Origin: CAYNRA01 sp964399465
GTDB lineage: Bacteria > Bacteroidota > Bacteroidia > Cytophagales > Spirosomataceae
Reading direction: 5' to 3'
Assembly: GCA_964399465.1 (NCBI GenBank)
Contig: CAYNRA010000010.1
Location: 1-53,383, forward strand
DNA: 53,383 nt
Part shown: positions 35,375 through 43,502 of the stretch, piece by piece
Numbering within the stretch: position 1 is the stretch's first letter
Layout of the letters: the number at the start of each line of letters is the position of its first letter
Translations under genes and position numbers: made by a program
Notes under the pieces: generated by a model
The model's input: the letters and a program-made list of their open reading frames with translations, nothing else
The model's database searches: none
What the model was told of the DNA's origin: nothing

Positions 35375-36010
35375 ATGATTGACCAACTTATTCAAGCATA
35401 TTGCGACAACCATACGACACAAGAATCTGGTTTATTGGCAGAGCTTAACCGTGAGACACACGCCAAAATATTGCAGCCTAGAATGCTTTCAGGACATTTT
35501 CAGGGACGTTTTTTATCTTTGATAAGTAAACTAGCTAGACCTTCCCTGATTCTGGAAATAGGTACTTTTACAGGGTATTCTGCCTTGTGTTTAGCAGAAG
35601 GACTTACACCTGAAGGAAGATTGATAACCATCGATGTAAATGAAGAATTAGAGCAGTTCACCCGAGGTTATTTTAATAAAAGTCCTTATGCCCATCAAAT
35701 TGAATACATTATCGGAAATGCACGAGATATCCTTCCTTCCTATAAAGATCTTCGTATTGATCTTGTCTTTATAGATGCTGACAAACAAAGTTACCAGCAA
35801 TACTATGATTTGGTTAAACCACTCATGAATAAGGGGGGATTGATTATTGCAGACAACATTCTTTGGGACGGGAAAGTACCAGACCCAAAGCACAAAGACA
35901 AAAAAACAACGCATTTACGTGACTTCAATCTTAACGCGCATACAGATTCCCAAACAGAAAATATCCTATTACCCATTCGGGATGGTTTGATGATTTCAAG
36001 AATTATTTAA
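35375..36010 (+). CDS. SAM-dependent O-methyltransferase (caffeoyl-CoA / catechol type, MT3 family)
   Basis: 211 residues. Rossmann-like methyltransferase: SAM-binding loop LILEIGTFTGYSALCLAEGL near residue 60, acidic strand end ITIDVNEE, VFIDADKQSYQQYYDLV (metal-binding Asp region) and GGLIIADNILWDGKVPD (second metal ligand region). Members methylate catechol-like hydroxyls with Mg; the bacterial substrate is usually unknown. Start is ATG, with a well-formed promoter upstream. It is followed after 3 bp by a lytic transglycosylase gene. Confidence 0.9.
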   Translation: MIDQLIQAYCDNHTTQESGLLAELNRETHAKILQPRMLSGHFQGRFLSLISKLARPSLILEIGTFTGYSALCLAEGLTPEGRLITIDVNEELEQFTRGYFNKSPYAHQIEYIIGNARDILPSYKDLRIDLVFIDADKQSYQQYYDLVKPLMNKGGLIIADNILWDGKVPDPKHKDKKTTHLRDFNLNAHTDSQTENILLPIRDGLMISRII

Positions 36011-36013
36011 ATT

Positions 36014-38134
36014 ATGAGAAAAATAAAAAAAACAATCTCCTTGCTTTGCTATTTTTTAGCAATTACAGCTCAGGCACAAATTACGTATCCAATCCCTGAG
36101 GTAGATCGCACCTTTCAATTTGCAGATCTTACAATTAATCTAACAATTAGAGCCCAACAAATGGTAAATGCAGAAATTAGAAATCTGTTGCTACCGCAAG
36201 GCGCCTATCTAGATCAAAAACTAGAGCGAATGCAGTTGTACTTTCCTCATATTACGAAAATATTAAAGGCACAGGGTGTGCCAGAAGACTTCAAATATAT
36301 TGCCGTTTTAGAGAGTTCCCTGCTTCCTGAGTCCATTTCTACTTCCAATGCCGTTGGTTTTTGGCAATTTAAGTCTGCCACAGCCAAAGAAGTAGGTATT
36401 AGTATCAATACCTATGTCGATGAACGAAAACACATTATTTCTTCTACTAACGGTGCAGCCAATTATTTTAAAAGAAATTATGAAATTTATAAAAATTGGA
36501 TTTCCTCTGCATTATCATTTTATTGGGGAACAACAGGAGTTGCAAAACTTTTACCGAACACTTGGCCTAATGCCAAAGAAATCGAATTTGATGAAAATAC
36601 AGATAGATATCTTATCAAACTGATTGCCCACAAAGCAGCGTACGAACACCGTTTAAACAGAATACCTGATTCAAATTATAGCTTATATCTCTATCCTACG
36701 TCAGGTAAATCTCTGACAGAAATTGCGACTGGACTACTTCTAGACGAGGCACAATTGATGAAGTACAATCAATGGCTAAATGTAGGTCAAATTCCAACTG
36801 ATAAAATGTATGAGGTTGCTATACTTAGTTCTTATCAGGATTTAGCGCGCATTAAATCGCGTGGAGATGAGCTAAATAAAGGATTATTAAGAACTGCTGG
36901 ATTTCCAATCCTAGTTAGAAAAACACCTACAAATGTAGAAGAGGGCACCCCTATTTTTTATGAGATAAATGGCAAAAAAGGGATTTTGGCTACTCCAGGT
37001 GATGAGGTAGCCCAATTAGCTAAAAAGGCAAAAATAAGTATCAAGTCATTTCTTCGATTCAACGACATGGGTGAGCGCGACATGATCAAAGAAGGGAATG
37101 TATATTATTTACAAATGAAAAATAAGAAAGGCCCAATAGCTTTTCATACAACGTTAGAAAATCAAACTTTATGGGATATATCACAGATTTACGGTGTACA
37201 ACTGAAGAATCTCAAAAAATACAATCGACTTACATCAATACTATACCTACAAAAAGGACGAGTACTTTATTTAAAAACAACAAGACCCAAGAAAAAACCG
37301 GTAGAAATCATCGAAGATCAAGATAATTTAATCGTCCCCCCTACCCAAAATCTTCCGCTGATAAAACAGATGGAAACAGCTGAAATAGCGAAACCGAAAG
37401 CAGAAGTTCCCAAAAAAGATTCTTCTGAGTATGTAGAACCAATTTTTACGGATGATGAGGATGAAGAGGATTATATCATTGTGGATCCAATCATTATTGA
37501 AAGTGTAAAACCTACAGTTACTCCTTCAAATACAAGTGGTGTTAGTAGCAAAGAAATCATAAAAGTAGAAACGAAACAACCAACAAACACAGCTGTACCG
37601 AAAGTCAAAACGGGAATAATTCATATTGTAGGTTCAAAAGAGACTCTTTACAGTATTTCAAAGAAATACAATACCACTGTTGATAAAATAAAAGAATGGA
37701 ATAATTTATCAAGTAATACACTTCAATATGCGCAGGAATTACTTGTCAGTGAGCCTAATTTCTCTTCATCCAAACCCATAGCTATCGAGGAAGTTGCGAA
37801 GACTTCAGGTTCTAATCTACAAATACATGAAGTTGCACCATCTGAAACACTCTACAGTATTTCAAAGAAATATGGTATGCGTGTGGCAGACATCCAACAA
37901 CTGAACGGGTTATCTGATAACACAATTGCTGTTGGACAAATACTACGCGTTTCAAAAAATGGTACGGATGCACTACAATCCAAATCAAATGAAACGAAAC
38001 ATGTCGTAAAGGAAGGAGAGACCTTGTTCAGCATATCGAAAAAATACGGGGTGAGTATAAAACAAATTCAAGACTTAAATCAACTAAAGAACAATTCGAT
38101 TCCTTTAGGGAAAGAACTAATTATCAGAAAGTAA
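36014..38134 (+). CDS. Membrane-bound lytic murein transglycosylase D-like protein with LysM repeats
   Basis: 706 residues. N-terminal signal peptide (LLCYFLAITAQAQ). The SLT domain at about 85-230 has the catalytic Glu100 in VLESSLLP, followed by SNAVGFWQFKSATAKEVG, which is the MltD pattern. It cleaves the glycan strand of peptidoglycan with formation of 1,6-anhydro-MurNAc. Three degenerate LysM-like units lie at about 230-430, an acidic Pro-rich linker follows, and three clear LysM domains at the C-terminus each carry ETLYSISKKY or ETLFSISKKYG. LysM holds the enzyme on peptidoglycan. Its stop directly abuts the next gene's ATG. Confidence 0.92.
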   Translation: MRKIKKTISLLCYFLAITAQAQITYPIPEVDRTFQFADLTINLTIRAQQMVNAEIRNLLLPQGAYLDQKLERMQLYFPHITKILKAQGVPEDFKYIAVLESSLLPESISTSNAVGFWQFKSATAKEVGISINTYVDERKHIISSTNGAANYFKRNYEIYKNWISSALSFYWGTTGVAKLLPNTWPNAKEIEFDENTDRYLIKLIAHKAAYEHRLNRIPDSNYSLYLYPTSGKSLTEIATGLLLDEAQLMKYNQWLNVGQIPTDKMYEVAILSSYQDLARIKSRGDELNKGLLRTAGFPILVRKTPTNVEEGTPIFYEINGKKGILATPGDEVAQLAKKAKISIKSFLRFNDMGERDMIKEGNVYYLQMKNKKGPIAFHTTLENQTLWDISQIYGVQLKNLKKYNRLTSILYLQKGRVLYLKTTRPKKKPVEIIEDQDNLIVPPTQNLPLIKQMETAEIAKPKAEVPKKDSSEYVEPIFTDDEDEEDYIIVDPIIIESVKPTVTPSNTSGVSSKEIIKVETKQPTNTAVPKVKTGIIHIVGSKETLYSISKKYNTTVDKIKEWNNLSSNTLQYAQELLVSEPNFSSSKPIAIEEVAKTSGSNLQIHEVAPSETLYSISKKYGMRVADIQQLNGLSDNTIAVGQILRVSKNGTDALQSKSNETKHVVKEGETLFSISKKYGVSIKQIQDLNQLKNNSIPLGKELIIRK
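37649..37872 (+). repeat. Two identical 20-bp direct repeats in LysM-coding sequence
   Basis: The word TACAGTATTTCAAAGAAATA occurs at 37649-37668 and 37853-37872, within successive LysM domains. This indicates fairly recent duplication of the LysM unit, or gene conversion between units. Confidence 0.7.
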
Positions 38135-38707
38135 ATGATACTCATAGAAGATACATGTATAAGCGATGATATTGCAGATAAGTTATTTGTTTGTGATATC
38201 GAGAAGTGCAAAGGGGCATGTTGTGTAGAAGGAGATCTAGGCGCACCGCTCGAAGATGTCGAACTACCCATAATGCATGAGATTTATGAAAAAGTTAAAC
38301 CTTATTTAACAAAAGAAGGAATTGCCGCTATTGAGGAACAAGGCGTTTACATTCAGGATTTTGAAGGTGATTATTCTACACCAACGATAGATGGGAAAGA
38401 ATGTGCTTATGCTTTGTATGATGAAAAAGGGCACTTAAAGTGTGGTATTGAATTAGCGTATAATGACGGAATAATTGATTTTAAAAAGCCAATTTCTTGT
38501 CATTTGTACCCAATTCGGATTACAAAATACGAGCAATTTCATGCGTTAAATTACGACAGATGGAGCATTTGTTCTCCTGCGTGTTCATTGGGGGAGCAAT
38601 TAGGTGTGCCTGTATACCAATTTCTAAAGGAGCCACTTACACGCGCGTATGGAGAAGAATGGTATAAGCAATTAGAGCAAGAAATTCGTGACAGAGAAAG
38701 ACAATAA
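38135..38707 (+). CDS. DUF3109 family Cys-rich protein
   Basis: 190 residues. Matches the DUF3109 pattern, related to the YkgJ-type zinc/iron-cluster families: CDIEKCKGACCVEGDLGAPLE at the N-terminus, then KECAYAL, LKCGIEL, ISCHLYPIRI and SICSPAC. Eight or more conserved Cys suggest a bound metal or Fe-S cluster; the reaction is unknown. The start codon follows the transglycosylase stop without a gap, and the 3' end overlaps the alkyltransferase-like gene by 20 bp, so the genes are in one operon. Confidence 0.87.
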   Translation: MILIEDTCISDDIADKLFVCDIEKCKGACCVEGDLGAPLEDVELPIMHEIYEKVKPYLTKEGIAAIEEQGVYIQDFEGDYSTPTIDGKECAYALYDEKGHLKCGIELAYNDGIIDFKKPISCHLYPIRITKYEQFHALNYDRWSICSPACSLGEQLGVPVYQFLKEPLTRAYGEEWYKQLEQEIRDRERQ

Positions 38708-39023
38708 ATTTAGTGCCATCTACGAAGTAGTCGCCTTAATCCCGGAGGGTCGTGTATCTTCGTATGGTGCTATAGCTGCTTATTTAGGAAATAAAAGAGG
38801 AGCCCGACTTGTTGGTTGGGCTCTTAATGTTAGCCATGGTATGTCAGGAATCCCCGCGCATAGAGTTGTCAATGCCAAAGGAATTCTGTCAGGAAAGCAT
38901 TTTTTCGCTACACCTACTTACATGCAAGAACTATTGGAAAATGAAGGAATACGGGTTCATCAAGATCAAGTTATAGATTTTGAAACTCATTTTTGGGATC
39001 CTTCCATAGAGTTAGCTATGTAA
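38688..39023 (+). CDS. Alkyltransferase-like protein (MGMT-family, Ala in place of the acceptor Cys)
   Basis: 111 residues, GTG start at 38688 (no ATG is available). It matches the C-terminal DNA-binding domain of O6-alkylguanine transferases: VALIPEGRVSSYGAIAAYLG, helix-turn-helix, and the Arg-finger-like GARLVGWALN. The active-site motif PCHRV reads PAHRV at residues 56-60, so it cannot accept the alkyl group. Such alkyltransferase-like proteins bind alkylated guanine and pass the lesion to nucleotide excision repair. It is translationally coupled to DUF3109 and near the DUF2256/DUF2805 pair. Confidence 0.88.
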   Translation: MTEKDNKFSAIYEVVALIPEGRVSSYGAIAAYLGNKRGARLVGWALNVSHGMSGIPAHRVVNAKGILSGKHFFATPTYMQELLENEGIRVHQDQVIDFETHFWDPSIELAM

Positions 39024-39027
39024 GAAA

Positions 39028-39165
39028 TCACTTTTTTTTACGGCAAGCATCACTGCAATAGACAACCTCATCCCAAACTTTCTCCCACTTTTTTCGCCAA
39101 GAAAAGGGCCGATTACACACAGGACATACTTTAGACGGAAAATTTTCTTTCTTTTTCATTTTCAT
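39028..39165 (-). CDS. DUF2256-like small Cys-rich protein
   Basis: 45 residues on the minus strand, ATG at 39165 (second ATG at 39159) and TGA at 39028. It reads CPVCNRPFSWRKKWEKVW and then VVYCSDACR, a compact CxxC...CxxxC zinc-ribbon-like motif typical of DUF2256. Function unknown. It is divergent from the DUF2805/TIGR03643 gene with 55 bp between the two starts, suggesting a shared control region. From memory, these two families are often found close together; this could not be checked here. Confidence 0.88.
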   Translation of the reverse strand: MKMKKKENFPSKVCPVCNRPFSWRKKWEKVWDEVVYCSDACRKKK

Positions 39166-39220
39166 ATTTTTTTAACTTTTTTTCGAAAAAAAAGTTTGTA
39201 ATGACAAGAAATCAAGACAA

Positions 39221-39499
39221 ATGAATACACTAACACCGGAAGAAATCGACCGTATAATTGGTATGGCGTGGGAAGACAGAACGCCTTTTGAAGCTATCAA
39301 ATGGCAGTTTGGCCTTTCCGAAAAAGAAGTTATTGAACTAATGCGCAGAGAAATGAAACCTACGTCTTGGCGACTCTGGCGAGCACGTGTTCAAGGTAGA
39401 GCAACTAAACATTTGAAAAAGAGCGCAGTGGATGATTTTCGGCACAAATGCAGTAGGCAACGTGTTATCAGCCATAATAAAGTCTCCAAGAGGATATAA
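39221..39499 (+). CDS. DUF2805 / TIGR03643 family protein
   Basis: 92 residues. The signature is clear: LTPEEIDRIIGMAWEDRTPFEAI, QFGLSEKEVIELMRREM, SWRLWRARVQGRATKH. The central part looks like a helix-turn-helix, so DNA binding is possible but unproven. The C-terminal 25 residues are basic and not conserved as far as I can tell. Divergent from the DUF2256 gene and close to the alkyltransferase-like gene, which hints at a DNA-repair connection. Start is ATG. Confidence 0.88.
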   Translation: MNTLTPEEIDRIIGMAWEDRTPFEAIKWQFGLSEKEVIELMRREMKPTSWRLWRARVQGRATKHLKKSAVDDFRHKCSRQRVISHNKVSKRI

Positions 39500-39548
39500 A
39501 ACTTTTAGGAATATACGAGAATCATTTAAAAAGATTCACTCAATTAAT

Positions 39549-39556
39549 TAACTTTG
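39549..39556 (+). promoter_or_regulatory. Candidate -7 box (TAACTTTG) for the Lrp/AsnC gene
   Basis: TAACTTTG matches TAnnTTTG, 37 bases before the ATG at 39594. No clear -33 TTG. Confidence 0.5.
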
Positions 39557-39593
39557 TGCCAAATTATATTTTGAAAACATCAACAAAATTAAA

Positions 39594-40064
39594 ATGGCAG
39601 TTCCCAAGTTAGATCAAATTGATCATAAATTATTAGAAATTCTTCAAGGAAATGGTAAAATAACGAACGCACAGCTTTCCAAAGATATTGGTTTATCTCC
39701 TGCTCCAACATTGGAGCGAGTCAAGAAACTAGAAACAAGTGGAATAATAGAAAGCTATCACGCGCACATAGATCGTGAAAAAGTAGGTTTGGGTGTTATG
39801 ACCTTTGTTCAAGTTACCTTGAATGGTCACCGCAAATCTGTCACTGATTTGTTTGTAAGTACCATCGAGCAGGTCCCTGAAATCATCGAATGCCATCACG
39901 TAACTGGTTCTTGCGACTTCTTATTGAAGGTAATTGCCAAAGACATTGGTTCGTATCAAAAACTAATCATGGAAACCATCAATGAGATTGAGGTCGTTGC
40001 AAGTACGCAAACTATGGTTATTCTATCGACATTCAAAAATAGCAAAGTATTGCCCATTCCTTGA
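39594..40064 (+). CDS. Lrp/AsnC family transcriptional regulator
   Basis: 156 residues, normal length. N-terminal winged helix-turn-helix (LDQIDHKLLEILQGNGKITNAQLSKDIGLSPAPTLERVKKLETSGII) and C-terminal ligand-binding RAM domain (VQVTLNGHRKSVTDLF to VVASTQTMVIL) with the VTGSCDFLLKV segment. These proteins form octamers and respond to amino acids such as leucine. The target is unknown; it stands alone. Ends directly in a strong hairpin terminator. Confidence 0.94.
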   Translation: MAVPKLDQIDHKLLEILQGNGKITNAQLSKDIGLSPAPTLERVKKLETSGIIESYHAHIDREKVGLGVMTFVQVTLNGHRKSVTDLFVSTIEQVPEIIECHHVTGSCDFLLKVIAKDIGSYQKLIMETINEIEVVASTQTMVILSTFKNSKVLPIP

Positions 40065-40100
40065 AACGAAAAAAGCTCCTGACGGAGCTTTTTTCGTTTT
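40064..40100. terminator. Terminator after the Lrp/AsnC gene
   Basis: Perfect 16-bp stem (40064-40079 with 40084-40099), loop TGAC, T-run. It may also serve the convergent TPR-like gene. Confidence 0.9.
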
Positions 40101-40112
40101 TACAGTTGCTAT

Positions 40113-40896
40113 TTATTTACTTTTTCTCTGCCCTCTCACTTGTTTTGTTTTCTTATCTAACTCCTTTAAAGCCGCTTTCCCTTTTGTATAATACACTGAA
40201 TTTTTTTCAGATTCTTGCACTACTCTTTCATAATGTTGGCGCGCACTTACCCAATCTTGGCGCTCTTCATCTAAGCTTCCCAATGCCAAATGTGCTGCCA
40301 AGGCATAACCCGAATCCTCCGATTTATTCAATAATGAATACCGAATTGTATCTTGGTAGTACAGACGAGCTTGTATTTTATTCAATCGATATTTCTCATT
40401 GATAAAGCCGAGAATATAGCTGGCATACCGCCCATCTGTCGGGCCATACCCATATGATTGTGCTTGAACTCTTGCTAATAATTCGTTTGCATACCGTTCA
40501 GCTTCATCAAATTGAGACAAAACAAAGGATTCGCGCGCAGCAAAACGATGGAAAAAAGCATTATTTGGATATAAGGAATGCATCGTTCTTGCCATAATTA
40601 AAGCCTTTGTATGCTGTCCTTCCATAGAATAAATTTGAACCAAAAAATAACGTGCTTCCATTCTAGTATAAAAAGCATTATTCGCTACATTTTCTAACTG
40701 CTTAATTCCCAACTTTTTATCTCCTTTCTTAAAGAAAGTCAACAAGGGCTTTAAGGAAGGGTATGTCTCATGAATCCATTTGGAGTAATAATTATAGAGC
40801 CCATCCCCGAAAATTAACTCCGGATTAATCTGTACCTCTCCTCTACTTCTATCCAAATATTTCATGGCTTGTTTGCCTGCCCAAGCTGCTTTTACC
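40113..40896 (-). CDS. TPR-like protein, C-terminal part (broken by assembly gap)
   Basis: Continuation of the gene that starts at 41423. After the gap the frame resumes VKAAWAGKQAMKYLDRSRGEVQ and runs to the stop at 40113, about 260 residues. It is mostly helical, with repeat-like segments such as TRMEARYFLVQIYSMEGQHTKAL, FFHRFAARESFVLSQFDEAERYAN and YALAAHLALGSLDEERQDWVSARQHYERVV, in the style of tetratricopeptide repeats. It ends in a basic tail. Proteins like this are common in Bacteroidota and serve as scaffolds; no specific role can be given. Confidence 0.75.
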
Positions 40897-40906
40897 NNNN
40901 NNNNNN
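40897..40906. other. Assembly gap of 10 N in the TPR-like gene
   Basis: Ten N. Both flanks carry nearly the same word AAGCTGCTTTYACC (40884-40896 region and about 40939-40952), so the contigs overlap; the intervening 40907-40938 tail does not fit the gene. Confidence 0.95.
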
Positions 40907-40931
40907 AAGGAGATTGCACTCAAAATAGTCG

Positions 40932-41423
40932 TTAAACACTCAGAGAAGCTGCTTTCACCCATTTTTCACGTTCAGAATATAGCCGACCTTTGAATGCATA
41001 CGCTGCTGCCAAGAAAAAAGCCGCCTCTTTGTCCCGTGAATCCTCGTCATATAAATCTTCTGCTTTTTTAATTGCTAAGTCCATGTATTCATGGCAAGTT
41101 TCGTCGTACCGCGTAACTTTTAAGTCTGGAACAATTTTCCACCACTCGTTTAACCCTAATAAAAAATGACCAATTGGATGATTTGGATACTTGACAGTCA
41201 ACCATTTAAAGTCTTTTTCAGCTTCATAAAAATTAAAATTATACATATTATTGATGGCATCATTTGTACCAAGCTGAATGGCACGATCAGATAATAGCAT
41301 TTGTCTCGGTGTTTCTGGCTCTTTGTTTGAAAAGAAATTAAACACTTGAGCAGATGATGTTGTAGGCACAAAATAAGCGGTAATAAAAAGCCAAAATATA
41401 AATCGAAGAGATGTGCTAATCAT
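40932..41423 (-). CDS. TPR-like secreted protein, N-terminal part (ends in a false stop near the gap)
   Basis: 163 residues. Signal peptide MISTSLRFIFWLFITAYFVPTTSSAQ. Then helical segments with NFYEAEKDFKWLTVKYPNHPIGHFLLGLNEWWK and DKEAAFFLAAAYAFKGRLYSEREKWVKAA, TPR-like. The last residues SLSV-stop come from a contig end that diverges from the gene: removing the tail and joining at KWVKAA gives KWVKAAWAGKQAM, continuous with the fragment beyond the gap. The real protein is probably about 420 residues. Confidence 0.75.
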   Translation of the reverse strand: MISTSLRFIFWLFITAYFVPTTSSAQVFNFFSNKEPETPRQMLLSDRAIQLGTNDAINNMYNFNFYEAEKDFKWLTVKYPNHPIGHFLLGLNEWWKIVPDLKVTRYDETCHEYMDLAIKKAEDLYDEDSRDKEAAFFLAAAYAFKGRLYSEREKWVKAASLSV

Positions 41424-41624
41424 GTTATTTTTAAAAGATTGTGTAAAAAAGAACGCTTAATACGACTACAAAGTTGAGTTTATTATTTATTTTATTTACC
41501 AAATTTTTCTTCTTATGTCTTGAAAAAAAGAGTATCTCACTTATTTTAGCTAAAAATTTTGGAATTTATAATCCAAATGTCCCCAAAACACGTTTATTAG
41601 TTAGATATAACAATAGACCCAAGA

Positions 41625-42314
41625 TTGAAGAAAGAAACGGCAATACTCCTTTTTGCTCTTGACCCTTCTAATGAAATCAAGAGAAAGTCCCTAACTCGAA
41701 GAAAGAATAAGGGGCTGAACCGCCGTATATTTTCTCAACTAAATGCCAGCACATTTGGCATGGCAAAATCTACCCAACTTCCTGTTATTCAATCTCAAGA
41801 TATTCCCCATTCAGGAAATACGTTTGGAGAAAGAATTAGTACATGTGTTTCTTATCTTTTCGAACTAGGTTACGAAAAACTTATTTTAATCGGGAATGAC
41901 TGTCCCTCCCTTTCCAAAAATCTGATTTTAGAGGCAAATGCTCAATTAGAACACTTTGCGCATGTTGTAGGACCTAACCAACGTGGCGGAACCTATTTGA
42001 TCGGTTTACATGCAGAGGGTTTCAGTCTAGAATCTTTCAAAAATCTACAGTGGGAATCTAACTCCTTTTTTACTAGCTATATACAATTCACGAACGACGC
42101 TGCGTTCCGACTTTCCCTGCTTTCTGACTTACATTCTTTTAGAGACGTACTAACTTACGAGCCCTCGGTTCTTTTGGTGCGTCTTCTAAAGGAATGGATT
42201 CTAGATTTTTATTCCTCTTTAATCATACGTCGTGCAGAGATTTATTTGAATCCTGTATTACATTCTACCAAACAACTTCGTGCACCACCTTGCGTCTATT
42301 TTTTTGCTGTCTAG
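41625..42314 (+). CDS. DUF2064 glycosyltransferase-like protein (TIGR04282 relative)
   Basis: 229 residues. The core GERISTCVSYLFELGYEKLILIGNDCPSL and VVGPNQRGGTYLIGLHAEGF matches DUF2064, the GT-A-fold family annotated as arsenosugar biosynthesis glycosyltransferase when beside ArsS. The N-terminus reads ILLFALDPSNEIKRKSL and lacks the GKVKTRL donor-binding motif of classical members. The start is TTG at 41625: an in-frame stop lies at 41598 and no ATG occurs before the conserved strand. ArsS follows after 68 bp. Donor and acceptor are unknown. Confidence 0.82.
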   Translation: MKKETAILLFALDPSNEIKRKSLTRRKNKGLNRRIFSQLNASTFGMAKSTQLPVIQSQDIPHSGNTFGERISTCVSYLFELGYEKLILIGNDCPSLSKNLILEANAQLEHFAHVVGPNQRGGTYLIGLHAEGFSLESFKNLQWESNSFFTSYIQFTNDAAFRLSLLSDLHSFRDVLTYEPSVLLVRLLKEWILDFYSSLIIRRAEIYLNPVLHSTKQLRAPPCVYFFAV

Positions 42315-42382
42315 TCTATCATCCCCTTATCTCAATATAGGATAAGCAAAAGTACTTTGTTGTATTTACTCAAAAAACACGT

Positions 42383-43471
42383 ATGAACCCTGTCAAAAGT
42401 CTTAAAGCTCAAAAAAAAGCACTCGGTGAAGCTGCATTTCAACTTCAAGTTTTAAATGATACCGAGCAACTCGGACGTACCCTGCCTACTTTCGCATCCT
42501 ATTTAGAATCTGAAAAAATTTTTCCATTGAAACCTAAGTCGGTGGATATATTTCAAATCAATGTAGGGAAGATGTGTAACCAAGTTTGTACACATTGCCA
42601 TGTGGATGCTGGGCCTGACCGAAAAGAAATCATGACACGAGAGACAATGCAACATTGTTTACATGTCTTGGCAAAATATCCATTTAAATCCATTGACTTA
42701 ACAGGTGGAGCACCTGAAATGAACCCTGATTTTCGTTGGTTTATCGAAGAAATTCGGAAGATAAGTCAAGATGTTCAAATCATTGTGCGTTGCAATCTAA
42801 CTATCATTGTAGCCAATAAAAAGTACAACGATTTACCTGACTTTTTTAAAAAACACCGCATTGAAGTAGTCTCTTCTCTCCCTTTTTACTCGGCAAGTCG
42901 TACCGATGCTCAACGTGGTGACGGTGTTTTTGAGGATTCTATCAAAGCGTTGCAAATGCTAAATGCCGTTGGTTATGGAATCGAAGGAAGTGATTTAATT
43001 CTCAATTTAGTTTATAACCCCGCAGGTGCTTTTTTACCTTCAGGGCAAGCTGGTTTAGAGCGAGAATTTAAACGTTCATTGAAAAATAAATTCAATATTG
43101 ACTTCAATCAGCTTTTCTGCATTACCAATATTCCAATAAGTCGCTATCTAGATTACCTGATCGTAAGCGGTAATTTTGGAGATTACATGGAGAAATTAGT
43201 TCAAGCATACAATCCGGAAGCAGCACACGAAGTCATGTGTCGTTCTACGATTTCTATCAGTTGGGACGGTTACTTGTACGATTGCGACTTCAATCAAATG
43301 CTTGAAGTAAAGGTAGCTACCAGCGAAGCAAGACAGCACATCAGTGCTTTTGATTACGAAGAACTCATGCAGCGGGAAATTTTTGTGAATCAACATTGCT
43401 TTGGTTGTACGGCGAGTTCAGGAAGTTCTTGCCGAGGAGAAGTAACCCATACTTCCAGTGTCGGAGCTTAA
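42383..43471 (+). CDS. arsS: ArsS-family radical SAM protein (arsenosugar biosynthesis type)
   Basis: 362 residues. The N-terminal radical SAM motif is CNQVCTHC (Cys65, Cys69, Cys72) followed by HVDAGPDR, the family signature. LTGGAPEMNP holds the SAM-binding GGE-like turn. The C-terminal domain has QLFCITNIPISRY, YDCDFNQML and HCFGCTASSGSSC (Cys339, Cys342, Cys350), probably for an auxiliary cluster. ArsS is thought to attach the 5'-deoxyadenosyl group of SAM to methylated arsenic, giving the precursor of oxo-arsenosugars. Some homologues are selenoproteins; here the visible positions are Cys. No arsM is present in the window, so the arsenic link rests on family membership. Confidence 0.9.
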   Translation: MNPVKSLKAQKKALGEAAFQLQVLNDTEQLGRTLPTFASYLESEKIFPLKPKSVDIFQINVGKMCNQVCTHCHVDAGPDRKEIMTRETMQHCLHVLAKYPFKSIDLTGGAPEMNPDFRWFIEEIRKISQDVQIIVRCNLTIIVANKKYNDLPDFFKKHRIEVVSSLPFYSASRTDAQRGDGVFEDSIKALQMLNAVGYGIEGSDLILNLVYNPAGAFLPSGQAGLEREFKRSLKNKFNIDFNQLFCITNIPISRYLDYLIVSGNFGDYMEKLVQAYNPEAAHEVMCRSTISISWDGYLYDCDFNQMLEVKVATSEARQHISAFDYEELMQREIFVNQHCFGCTASSGSSCRGEVTHTSSVGA

Positions 43472-43502
43472 TTAAACGTCTAATTTATTACCTGACTCAC
43501 GA

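Noticed and set aside
40113..41423. Pseudogenised TPR gene
   Set aside because: The stop lies in a contig tail next to a gap, and the flanks overlap; likely artefact, not mutation.
41474..41662. 62-residue open frame before the DUF2064 gene
   Set aside because: TTG start, low-complexity hydrophobic content, overlaps the start of the conserved gene in another frame.
42326..42346. Short hairpin CTTATC/GATAAG between DUF2064 and arsS
   Set aside because: Only 6 bp, AT-rich and without a T tract, so not called a terminator.
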